A stretch of DNA of 23,720 bases from Carex sylvatica (lineage: Eukaryota; Streptophyta; Magnoliopsida; Poales; Cyperaceae), in NCBI GenBank assembly GCA_964058845.1, contig CAXKVR010000381.1, positions 1-23,720 of the forward strand, written 5' to 3'. Shown piece after piece: positions 1-8,317 of this stretch. A model generated the notes under the pieces. It ran no database searches and was not told the DNA's origin. It saw only the letters and a list, made by a program, of their open reading frames with translations. Made by a program: the position numbers and the translations under genes. Position 1 is the first letter of the stretch. Every line of letters starts with the position of its first letter.

Positions 1-883
1 CGTTCATTACGTGAGAATTTTTTCGTATTACAATCTACATGGTTCATATGTTATCAAGTTGCATTGCATAATTGCGATACTAAATTTATAATATTGCAGG
101 CGATTCGATGCTGAAATTAAAGAAATGAGACCAACAATAAGCACCGCAGGTCTCGAAAAAGCTCGTTTGAAAGAGTTAGGTAGTTGGATGCATAATTTGG
201 CGCTTAGTGGTCAAATTGAAGATGAAAGAATCGCTGCAATTGCGTTTGGGCCAGTCACACGACGAGTTCAATGTTACAACATGTACGATGTGAGAGGTTT
301 TCGATTTCACACCGAGTCCTACGGGAGAAATAGGAAAACATCAAATTACGGTGTCTGTGTTCAAGGGGACATTGGAGATGACACAGTGAGGGATTATTTC
401 GGCATAATTGAAGAAATTATGCGAGTGGAATATAAAGGAGCGGATAACGAAGTTTTCTTGTTCAAGTGTCGTTGGTTCGATATAAATAGGGGGATGCGGG
501 TAGATAAGAAGCATGGATTAGTAGAGATTAATAATAAGAGGCTTCTTAAAAAGGACGAGCATTTCGTGTTTGCCTTCCAAGCGATCCAAGTGTATTACCT
601 ACCTTACGCTTCATCGAAGCGAGAGAGAGAAGATTGGTGGGTTACTGTCAAGACAAAAGGAAAATCCCGGCCGCTTATTTTGTTCGATGGAGATGTGTTC
701 TTTCAGGAAGATGGCCCACCAATCGAATTTGAAGTGCGTGTTGAGGATGGATTGAATGAACCAATTCTTTTCGTGGATGGGGCCGATCCTGAGGAAGTAA
801 CAGTAGAAGACTTAAGTAATGAACCAAAAAGTAAAAAAAGATCGAGAAAAACTAAGAATCAAGGCAATAACAGAATTAGTTAG
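1..883 (+). CDS. TNPD-like CACTA transposase, C-terminal part with DUF4216 domain (5' partial)
   Basis: This is the 3' part of the large transposase that cuts and joins CACTA element ends in the nucleus. Bases 1-10 look like the end of an exon. A short intron follows at 11-99 (GTGAGA to TTGCAG), and the last exon runs 100-883. The frame is open across the junction and upstream of the first in-frame ATG at 125, so that ATG is internal. Counting from it, residues 55-170 match the DUF4216 region that closes plant TNP2-type transposases: FRFHTE, NRKTSNYGVCVQG, YFGIIEEI, FLFKCRWFD, then a WWVTVKTK-like end. The tail is rich in Lys/Arg and may be a nuclear signal. The catalytic Transposase_21 domain would lie outside the window. 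No frameshift or internal stop is visible in this part. Confidence 0.85.
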
Positions 884-994
884 TCAATTAGTTAGTGGCT
901 TGAATGTAATAAGCTAGTGATTAGAGAGACTAAGCCGTTGCCTTTAAATAGATATTGTATTTTATCATTTGTACAGTTACAAAATTAAGAATGA

Positions 995-1000
995 AATAAA
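995..1000 (+). promoter_or_regulatory. Possible polyadenylation signal AATAAA of the TNPD-like gene
   Basis: AATAAA lies 112 bases after the transposase stop codon and before the TNPA-like gene. Its position fits a plant near-upstream element. This is assigned by motif and place only. A CT microsatellite (about 1018-1040) follows. Confidence 0.35.
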
Positions 1001-1135
1001 GATTTGTTCTTTCAATCCTCTCTATCTCTCTCTCTCTCTTTAGGTAGTAAATATTTTAAAAAAAATTTCATCAAATGGCAGTTTATTTTACAATTGCAGT
1101 TTTTTTTGAAAAATATCAACTACTGTATTGCAGGT

Positions 1136-2880
1136 ATGTCGAGCAGGAAGGGAAAGGAGAAGGAGGTATCTTCCAGTGGGACTAAGCACCCTCCGCGCGG
1201 CCGAAATAAGTACATTAAGCCGCCAGACATGCCGGAGGAGAGACCAGTGATTCGTCGGGTTGGTTATAGGTAAAATTGATTTTATTTTTTTATTTTTGTG
1301 TATGTAGGATTATCCATTTGTAGTGGTTTTAATCAATTTTATTTGTAGAGCTTTTATTGGAGAAAATGCGGATGTGACCAAAAATATCAACAAAATAATT
1401 TCACAGTGCGCACGTTTGTACTTTCCTGAGGCAACTAACAGACCCAACATAGCAGTGTGCACAAAATATGATGACTTTCCTAATGAAACTAAACTCGGGG
1501 TCCAAGCAGAGTTTTTGGTGAGTAAAATATTTTTGTTTTTAAAAATTGGCAATCTATTGTTTCTCTTTTTAAGCTAACCAATGACTTTTTAATAATGCAT
1601 GCAGAAGCACTTTCAGTTTCCCCCGGAGGAAGACATGGCTCAGGCCTGGAAGACATTCAGCAGCATAGCCAACAAACTTATCCAAAACATGCTTAACAAG
1701 TGCAAAGATGATGCGAAAGATAAATACAGTGATAACATTCTGGAGTGGAAGGACCGAGGGGTGCCAAGCACATATGATTGGATAACGGGGGATAACTGGC
1801 TCAAATTGTGCGACCATTGGTGCACTGAAGACTTTGCTATCCGGAGCGAGCAGAATCATAAAAATAGGACCTCATCTAAAGAGGCTACATTTGCATCCAC
1901 AGGCTCAGTGAATATGCTGGTTCACAAACAAAGATTCGTAAGATGTTTTATTTCATCAAAACAAATAATTTCAATTTCAGTTTACTCGAACTAACTTTGA
2001 TAATTTTATTCATAATAGATGGATGAAAATCATCGCGAGCCCAGGTGGTCTGACGAGCTGTTCACGCCGACACATACCAATAAGAAGACGGGACAACTTT
2101 GTTCCGAAAGGGCGAAAATGGCACGGGTAATATAACATAACAATCTTTTTTTAATATTCATTCTTTTTGTATGTTTTTTATTTGTTTTATTTTATAAATT
2201 TTGCAGGACAAATACAATCAGGATATGAGCGCAAAGTACGGGCCTGATGAAGCTCTTTGGCCCTCTTTTGACGAAGATATCTGGTATGCCAACACAGACA
2301 ATAATGCTCACGGCGACAACTACGGTCTCGGTGCTATAGGTAAAATACACATCCTTAAATTTTATAAATTTGTATTTAAATTTGTAACGTAACACTAATT
2401 ATCTTATTTTTAATGTTTTAGGTAAGACGAGATCGATGTATCGTCCAGGAGGGTCTCGGACGTCTTCTTCGCAATCGCGAGCTGAATCACAATCGCAATC
2501 GTATTCTTCGGGGCCGCCTTCTCTCAGGCAAGAAGACATAAATGCAATTTCAAGTCAGGTGTTAGGCATTCTTCAGCCACAGCTCAACCAATTCATGGAG
2601 GAGATGAGGCGTACCATGGCGGGTTCTGCGTCTCATCAGGTACAAAATTTAATTTTTGGGTATGTTTGAATCCAATAAGGGCATCCACAACCAATAAAGA
2701 CACTAAGTATGAGAAATCGACTAACAAAGCAGTAAACTCCTAAAAAATCTAAATCATAAATCCTAAACATTAAACTCTAAATATTGAACCATAAAAATTT
2801 TAGTTATATTCTCACAGGGAGGTTCTACCTTGCACCCCGATACTCATGATGACAGCGGGGATGATATCGGACATGACTAG
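1136..2880 (+). CDS. TNPA-like protein of the CACTA element (Ptta/En/Spm plant transposase, Transposase_24 type), seven exons, 385 codons
   Basis: Second protein of the element. In En/Spm, TNPA binds the subterminal repeats and aids transposition. Exons, all with GT-AG junctions: 1136-1269, 1349-1517, 1605-1937, 2019-2126, 2207-2339, 2422-2639, 2818-2880. They total 1158 bases, an unbroken frame of 385 residues plus TAG. The ATG follows an acceptor (TTGCAG, 1128-1133), so a 5' leader intron is likely. Residues 1-44 are basic (SSRKGKEKE). Residues 46-212 carry the Transposase_24 signature: NADVTKNINKIISQ, FPPEEDMAQAWKTF, DNWLKLCDHWCTEDF, then the SEQNHKNR and STGSVNM region. Residues 300-325 are Ser/Gln-rich, and 335-360 look like an amphipathic helix, a possible dimerisation segment. 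The exon structure was worked out by eye; a transcript would settle it. No inactivating change was seen. Confidence 0.82.
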
Positions 2881-3480
2881 TTTAGATATTTTGTTTTTAT
2901 GTTGTACTTGAGATATTTCATATTTGATGTTTATCTAGTACTTTAGATATTTTATGTTGTACTTTAGATATTTCATATTTGATGTTATGTAGTACTTTAG
3001 ATATTTCATGTTTATGTTATTTTGTGAATTGTTTGGTACGTATCAATTAAATTGCTTGTGAATATTACGTTTCGTACTAATTGACGCTGGAGAAAAATAT
3101 TCTCAAATTATTAATAATTTTCATAAGTATTCTCAAATTAAACTGATGAAAAAGAATTGCGATAGAAAAATATTTATATATTTTTTCATATAAATTAAGT
3201 AAATGATATTTTATAAAAATCGTCAAAATAGAGCGTTGATATGCATGTAATAAAACTCATGAATTCATTGAAATTATTCTAGTGAACTACTACTTGAGCT
3301 ACTAAATCGTTGGCATGTAATAAAATATTATTGGATTAGATTCATAGGTTTTCATTAACTTGCCTTGTAATTGAAAACTTGCAAGTCTATAAGAAAATTT
3401 GTAATTGAAAAAATTGCTTGTGAATATTATATTTGTCTGATACATTTCGTAAAAAATAAAAAAATAAAAATAAAAAAAAT
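2881..3480. other. Non-coding 3' region of the CACTA element, with short imperfect repeats
   Basis: No gene is visible. At 2883-3010 a phrase of the type TACTTTAGATATTTCATATTTGATG recurs three to four times with small changes, forming a decayed tandem repeat. The phrase ATTGCTTGTGAATATTA appears near 3053 and again near 3413. The rest is AT-rich with A/T runs. Confidence 0.5.
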
Positions 3481-3492
3481 AAAAAAAACCAA

Positions 3493-3797
3493 CCTTCTGC
3501 GACCAACCTGGGAACCTTCTGCGACCGCCCAATCGGTCTCTGATAGATCCCTAGCCACGTCAGCATGTAGCATCAGGGACGAATATAATCGGTCCCTGAA
3601 GGGTCATCTGCGACCGGCGCCGAACCCTTCAGAGACCGGTGACGTCAGCAGAGCAGTCATCAGTGACGGAGCAACTGCGACCGGATCTTCTGCGACCGAT
3701 TTTAGTCATCTGGGACCAGCGTCTACCTTCTGCGACCGGCGCTTCATCCATCTGCGACCCATTTGGCCGGTCGCAGAAGGGTAATTCTGCTGTAGTG
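3493..3797. repeat. Subterminal repeat array and terminal inverted repeat of the CACTA element
   Basis: The core TCTGCGACC occurs at about 3497, 3519, 3607, 3690, 3729 and 3751, often as CCTTCTGCGACCGG. One copy is inverted at 3767-3780, next to the terminus. The block is GC-rich compared with its AT-rich surroundings. In this family class such repeats are the binding sites of the TNPA protein; that these are the sites of the neighbouring gene product is inference. The final bases, read inward on the minus strand, are CACTACAGCAG. Confidence 0.75.
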
Positions 3798-4128
3798 AAA
3801 AATTTATCAATATGCATTGGTAGACTTCCACCTCCACTAATACCAGCCTGCATGTTTGATAGAGAAGTTGCACATATATTATCATTTAGCAAATGCTACA
3901 TTTCTAGTACAGTCTTTTAGGTATCTAGTTTTTTTAAAAGATATATGAATACTGTCTCTTTTAAAAAGATATACGTAAACGTAGCTCTGTGATATCCAAG
4001 AATGATGATGAAGGAGCACACCTTTGATATACCGATTGAAGAGTGAATTTTAGAGTAGAGCAGCTTTTTTGCGAGAATATGCAAAGGAAATAGAATGGCA
4101 GGCACAAATTGTGCCCACAACCAATCAA
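3798..4128 (-). pseudogene. Acyl-activating-enzyme-like gene (AAE15/16, acyl-ACP synthetase type), downstream exon remnant, intron and part of the preceding exon
   Basis: Read on the minus strand, 4128-4022 encodes DWLWAQFVPAILFPLH and, further on, KIHSSIGISK. A donor GTGTGC (from 4021) and an acceptor ATGCAG (3853-3848) bound a 174-base phase-0 intron. The next exon, 3847-3798, encodes AGISGGGSLPMHIDKFF and is then cut by the CACTA terminus. The SGGGSLP motif followed by a DKFF segment resembles the AMP-binding domain of plant long-chain acyl-ACP/acyl-CoA synthetases of the AAE15/16 group. These chloroplast enzymes use ATP to activate fatty acids. The assignment rests on remembered family sequence, not on a search. 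The frame has no stop, but the exon is broken by a 4-kb insertion and the gene is truncated, so I call it a relic. Confidence 0.65.
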
Positions 4129-4139
4129 CACTAGTACAA

Positions 4140-4375
4140 AAAATTTCTTCACTGACTGTTCAAATATCCCTACACCGACTGTTACAGTGGCATCAGTAAA
4201 GCCGGCGCCAGTGAAAGTGACTTTTTACTAACTCTTTAAAAACAGTCAGTGTTGAAACCAACACTGATTGTTTTTAAAGCGTCAGTGTTGGTATTCAACA
4301 GTGGTGCTTTAAAAATAGTCGGTCTTGATGTTAAAAACAGTCATTGTTTGCTCTATAACCGTCAGTATTGATATA
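4140..4375. repeat. Left subterminal inverted-motif array of the non-autonomous CACTA element
   Basis: Several copies of ACACTGACTGTTTTT and its complement AAAAACAGTCAGTGTTGG occur here with substitutions. Adjacent opposite copies can pair as hairpins. The same motif recurs at the right end of the element and in two internal blocks. Confidence 0.7.
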
Positions 4376-5299
4376 AAAATTTCGACATGGTTCTGTTTAT
4401 ATTTGGGCTAGCCTCCATATTTTTGATAGCCATATATTACTATTTAACATTTATTGATGTTAAAAAATTAATATGCCACAATCACAAACAAAAGACACCA
4501 AATAAGTTAATTTTCATTCAAAATTATCCAAATTACATGCCATATATCCATAAAACATACAAAAGAAACCAAATTATCCAAGTTAATTGCCATCAAAAAT
4601 TTATTTACTTGACTTAAATTGAAAATGTTTCTCTTTCTTGCAACCTATAACAAATATAAAGGATAGTACCACCCGAGAAGATATGACATCAATTGACGAG
4701 GCCTATTCAACGTAATCAACCTCACATTGCCACTTCACCTAGTACAACCTACGGATAGCTATTAGTGAAAATTAGAATCTGTGCCATTAAATTTAATATC
4801 ACAATGATAAAGTGTATGACAAGAGAGTAGTATGACAATATACTGTAGAAGTGTATTCACTCCATGCAAACTCACTCTACAAATTATTCTCAAATTAATG
4901 TATGCTCACCCATTAAGCAAAATTATTTATCGTTCTCATGTCTTCTCGAGAGAGCTTGGCTAGCTGAAATACATATATAATAGAGCAGAAAGAGTTAAAA
5001 AATTGAAATTGATTTAATGGCAGTATTCATGAATAAGAAGATAACTAGATAACCAGCATTAATTTTTTCGCTTTGTCACCTTCAAACTTCTCCGGATATG
5101 CTATTGCATAACTGTTCATGTGGATTAACAAACCTCATGTCATTTGAATTTTTCTGAAATTTATTACAACATTTCAAAGTTCTAACTCTAAAAGGTAAAA
5201 AATATTGGTACATAACCTTGCTGTCCCAGAATATGCCCTTTATAAAATTATAAATTAAAAATAGATTTAATTCATCTAATTTTTTGAAACTTTTCGAGG

Positions 5300-5800
5300 A
5301 TATAGATTGTACTTTCCTGAAACTTTTTGTACTAAGAACACCCAAATCAGAATTGTAGTCTGCCCTGTACAATTTTTACAAAAAAGGTCGTCAGCAAATA
5401 AAAACTAGTACTGGGCTGAAACTCTCCTCTTATAAAATTTATTAGAAAGCATAGCTCAAAAATACAGAAAAAATATGAAATAAATCAAGGGTATAGGTTG
5501 CATCCTCCTGAGAATTTTGGTATAAAGAACAAGAAATTTGGACTTATGGGCTGTCCTGTGCAAATATCACAAGACATGCAAGTTAAAAGACTAAAAACTG
5601 GTACTGTACCAGGCTGGTACACGGACTGCCTCTCACAAAATCAAACATCTAACATAGCTAGAGGTCTCAGAAAAATTTGAAATTTTCTAGGGTCAAAGCT
5701 TACACTCTCCTGAGAATTTAGACGTCAAGAACATAAATTTAGGCCTTGTAGATTGGCCTGTAAAAAATTCACAAAATAGGCTGTCATAATACCAAAACTG
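5300..5800. repeat. Diverged tandem repeat of about 195 bp, roughly three copies, inside the non-autonomous CACTA element
   Basis: A phrase of the form TCCTGAGAATTTTGGTATAAAGAACA, followed by an AAATTTGGACTT-like stretch and GGCTGTCCTGTGCAAAT, recurs with anchors near 5329, 5521 and 5721, about 192 and 200 bases apart. Similarity also covers parts of the spacers, such as an AGGGT..AGGTT..CTCCTGAGAATTT stretch before the second and third copies. No coding frame is shared, so this looks like structural repeat. Confidence 0.5.
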
Positions 5801-5859
5801 TTATTTCTTACCCGAAATTGCTCCAATTAGCCATTGACAAGAGTCGATCGGAACCAAAA

Positions 5860-6062
5860 CAGTGACGATCTGATGCGAGAGAGAGATGGTGCCGATCTGA
5901 TGCGAGAGAGCGAGAGAGAGATGGGGAGGGATGGTGCGGAGAGGGTTTAGGGCTGGACGAAAAGGGTGAGGTCTGGCGGCTAGAAGGTCTGAAGAGAGCG
6001 AGAGAGATGGGTCGGGTCTGGCGGCTAGAAGTTCTGAAGAGAGCGAGAGAGACGAAGAGGGT
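5860..6062. repeat. GA-rich region with two short tandem duplications
   Basis: GATCTGATGCGAGAGAG occurs twice (near 5868 and 5895). The phrase GGTCTGGCGGCTAGAAG, followed by TCTGAAGAGAGCGAGAGAGA, occurs twice about 45 bases apart (near 5971 and 6015). The tract is purine-rich on the plus strand and lies inside the CACTA element. The short open frame starting here (6007) is a by-product of the repeat. Confidence 0.55.
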
Positions 6063-6159
6063 TTATAAGAGGGAAATGAAATTTAGAAAGGAAAATGAAG
6101 TTTTTCGGGCTAAAATCAAAAGATATAAATTCGGGAACGAAAATTTCAGCGGCAAAAAA

Positions 6160-6245
6160 AATATCACCGACTGTTTTTCAGAAAACAGTCAGTATTGAAC
6201 ACCAACACTGACTATTTTATTAAAAACCGTCGGTGATTTTTTTTG
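6160..6245. repeat. Internal hairpin pair built from the CACTA subterminal motif
   Basis: CACCGACTGTTTTTCAGAAAACAGTCAGTATTG is followed by a second unit, ACACTGACTATTTTATTAAAAACCGTCGGTG. Each can fold on itself. The motif is the one at the element ends, yet it lies about 2 kb inside. Confidence 0.6.
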
Positions 6246-6935
6246 GCAGAGGGTTAAAAATTTTGCAAGGAAGAGAAATAAAAAAGTTTGCAAAATAATT
6301 TGTATATATAGAATTATATTATATAGATTGAAATTTATTTAAGAGATATATTTTTTACAAAAGTTTATGGGATAAGTGAAATTTTTGACAAATTAGTTTG
6401 GACATTCAATATTAGCTTATTTATGTCGAATTTGTACATATGTAAATCTAATTTATACAACAAATCATATGGAAAAAAATAAAAATAAAATATTTTCAAA
6501 CTTTTTACAGCTTTCATGGACAAATCATACTTATAATTGTTGATTTTATAGAATTTAATTATTATTTGCTCTTTCAATATGTGTAAATATTTGTGGACTG
6601 TTCATTTTCATATAATTATACATTAACATATAATTTTCTTAGATACAATTAGATTTAAATAAATTAATTTTGAATGTCTAAATTAATTCTTTATAAAGGA
6701 AATTTTTTTTAAAAAAAAGATAAGAAAAAAAACCAATTTTTTTTTTTAGTTTTTGAGATTTTTTTATATATCTTATCAGATTAGAATTTTGTTCATTCTG
6801 AAATATAAAATAATTTTTTAATATAATTTCAATAGAAAAATCCTATTTTATTTTTTAAAATATCATGATTCGTAAATATATCATAACTTGCAAACATCCC
6901 TCTAAATTTAATTGCTGCTTTCTCATTTTTGGTTG

Positions 6936-7120
6936 CCTACACTGACTGTTTTTTAAAAGACAGTCAGTGTTGGTTGCCAACACCGACTATTTTTTTTTAA
7001 AAACAGTCAGTGTTGGTTGTCTACACCGACTATTTTTTCAAAAACAGTCGATGTTGGTTGCCTACACCGACTGTTTTTCAAAAACAGTCGGTGTTGGTTT
7101 CCTACAACGATTGTTTTTTT
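6936..7120. repeat. Internal tandem array of four to five hairpins of the CACTA subterminal motif
   Basis: A unit of about 45 bases is repeated head to tail. It has the form TACACCGACTGTTTTT, an A/T spacer, then AAAACAGTCGGTGTTGG. Each unit is itself a near-perfect inverted repeat. The regular spacing could suggest a CRISPR array, but there are no unique spacers and the units are hairpins related to the element's own ends. Confidence 0.75.
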
Positions 7121-7899
7121 TTAAACTTGTCTCATACTATATTTTTTGTATGAATCAATTTTATCATCTTAATTAAACCTTAGTTGCTTTGTGTTGAGAT
7201 GCATGTTCATTGGGTGATAAATATAAATAGTTGGTATATATTTCAGCAACTATAATTGTAAATTAAGTGTGTTCATACACAGTATGATGTATAATGCAAT
7301 TGATATTTCAGTGACAAAAATAATTTAAGCCAACATCTCAAAGCAGACATTTGGTATATTGTTGATATTTGGCAATCAAGAAATTGACTTTTAAGTATGA
7401 ACAATATTTTGCAATGACCATTGCATTTGTTTACATTTACTCAAGGACAGTTATTGCTTACATCTAATAGTTATGATATAATTCACACAAAAATGACAAG
7501 TCAATCATTTAAAAATGTTATTCGATGAAAAGTTAAATTTTTTTTATTAATTGGGCTAAATTTGGTACGTGTCATATTTATTCAATAAAAATGGACAAAC
7601 TAAACTTTTTAATTGGAGCAATAATTTTTAAGATACCAATGAAGTTTTATTCTCCACAAACATTTTTTTATTGACTCACCAAAATTATCACAAGCTAAAG
7701 AATGGTTATATCTAATTGCTAGCTAGGATTTTTCTTTTTTTAGGAAAAAATAGAGTCTGGTCTTTAAAACTCTATTATTTATTAAGATTTCACATTCAAT
7801 ATTTAAATTGATGACCTTCACACTAAATTAAACGATGAATCTCATATATACTTTAAACTGAATTAATTGACTTTAAACTGAATTCTTACACTAAATTAT

Positions 7900-8131
7900 T
7901 AACACTGACAATTTTTCAAAAAACAGTCAGTGTTCAGTGCTGGTACTCAACACTGATTGTTTTTAGGGCGTCAGTGTTGGTGTTCAACACTGACTGTTTT
8001 TAAAGTGTCAGTGTTGAACTATAACGCTGACTGTTATTTAATAAAAGAGTCAGTGTAGTATGAGCAATACTGATGCTTTGCTTAAAACAGTCAGTGGTCA
8101 AGGGTCGGTGAAGGAGTTTTTTGTACTAGTG
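7900..8131. repeat. Right subterminal array and terminus of the non-autonomous CACTA element
   Basis: AACACTGACTGTTTTTAAAG and its complement recur five to six times from 7900 to 8097. They are followed by the terminal GGTCGGTGAAGGAG and the inverted repeat ending TTTTTTGTACTAGTG. The arrangement mirrors that at the left end. Confidence 0.7.
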
Positions 8132-8317
8132 CAAGGATACAAATAAATAACGAAGGTTGCTTTGGATTCTTTTTTTGAAAACCTTCGCAGAAGCTACGAA
8201 GTCGTGAGGGAGAATCAAACTCTTGACCTTTGGGTACAACAACTCTAAGACTTTTTCTTAGCCAATTGTGCTACATTCCCTTTCTCATTGCCTTGGATTC
8301 TTAGAAAGTGCTTTTCC
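8132..8317 (-). pseudogene. Acyl-activating-enzyme-like gene, upstream part of the split exon (interrupted by a SINE)
   Basis: On the minus strand, 8317-8288 reads GKALSKNPRQ after a possible acceptor AAG. The SINE follows. The frame resumes in the second target-duplication copy (8171-8157, KNPKQ) and continues PSLFICIL up to 8132. It then joins DWLWAQF at 4128 once the CACTA element is set aside. An in-frame TAA near 8327-8329 shows that the exon does not extend further upstream. The order of residues fits the linker before the SGGGSLP motif of AAE15/16-type synthetases. No further upstream exon was recognised between 8318 and 9705. Confidence 0.55.
8157..8302 (-). mobile_element. tRNA-derived SINE with 15-bp target-site duplication
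   Basis: The body is at 8172-8287, read on the minus strand. It begins AAAGGGAATGTAGCACAATTGG, like the 5' end of a tRNA with an A box (TAGCACAATTGG). A B-box-like GAGTTTGATTCTC lies at tRNA spacing. A short unrelated 3' part follows, with a CTTCG/CGAAG stem, and ends in a short A-rich tail. The flanks TTGCTTTGGATTCTT (8157-8171) and TTGCCTTGGATTCTT (8288-8302) match at 14 of 15 bases. The insertion lies in the acyl-activating-enzyme-like exon, and its duplication encodes the same residues on both sides. At about 116 bases it is short for a plant SINE and may be truncated. Confidence 0.65.

Larger units (their letters stand above)
1..3797 (+). mobile_element. CACTA (En/Spm-type) DNA transposon, right part; 5' end lies outside the window
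   Basis: The element ends at 3797 with TGTAGTG, which is CACTACA on the other strand, the terminus of CACTA elements. Inside are a TNPD-like transposase 3' part (to 883) and a TNPA-like gene (1136-2880), both reading toward this end, which is the usual En/Spm order. The last 300 bases hold the short repeat TTCTGCGACC in both orientations, as expected for transposase binding sites. The three bases after the end are AAA; the matching left target duplication cannot be checked. The element entered an exon of a minus-strand acyl-activating-enzyme-like gene. Confidence 0.88.
4129..8131. mobile_element. Non-autonomous CACTA transposon, complete, with 3-bp target duplication CAA
   Basis: The left end at 4129 reads CACTAGTACAAAAAA. 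The right end at 8131, read on the minus strand, begins with the same 15 bases; similarity continues with few mismatches through about 28 bases (TTCACTGAC against TTCACCGAC). CAA precedes the left end (4126-4128) and follows the right end (8132-8134), a 3-bp duplication as expected for CACTA elements. The 4003-base interior has no transposase: the small open frames in it match nothing I recognise and overlap repeats. Removing the element and one CAA restores an open frame in the host exon, which confirms the boundaries. Its ends and subterminal motif (ACAGTCAGTGTTGG) differ from those of the element at 1-3797, so it is another family. Confidence 0.9.

Noticed and set aside
3371..3784. Open frame of 137 codons
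   Set aside because: It runs through the A-rich and subterminal repeat region of the CACTA element; the codons come from the TTCTGCGACC repeats.
5498..5680. Open frame of 60 codons
   Set aside because: It lies in the diverged tandem repeat of the CACTA element and is not kept in the neighbouring copies.
6936..7120. Regularly spaced repeats reminiscent of a CRISPR array
   Set aside because: The units are hairpins of the CACTA subterminal motif with A/T-rich interiors and no unique spacers, in a plant genome.
8209..8280. Functional tRNA gene on the minus strand
   Set aside because: The A and B boxes are present, but the cloverleaf arms do not pair properly and the segment is flanked by a SINE-type target duplication.
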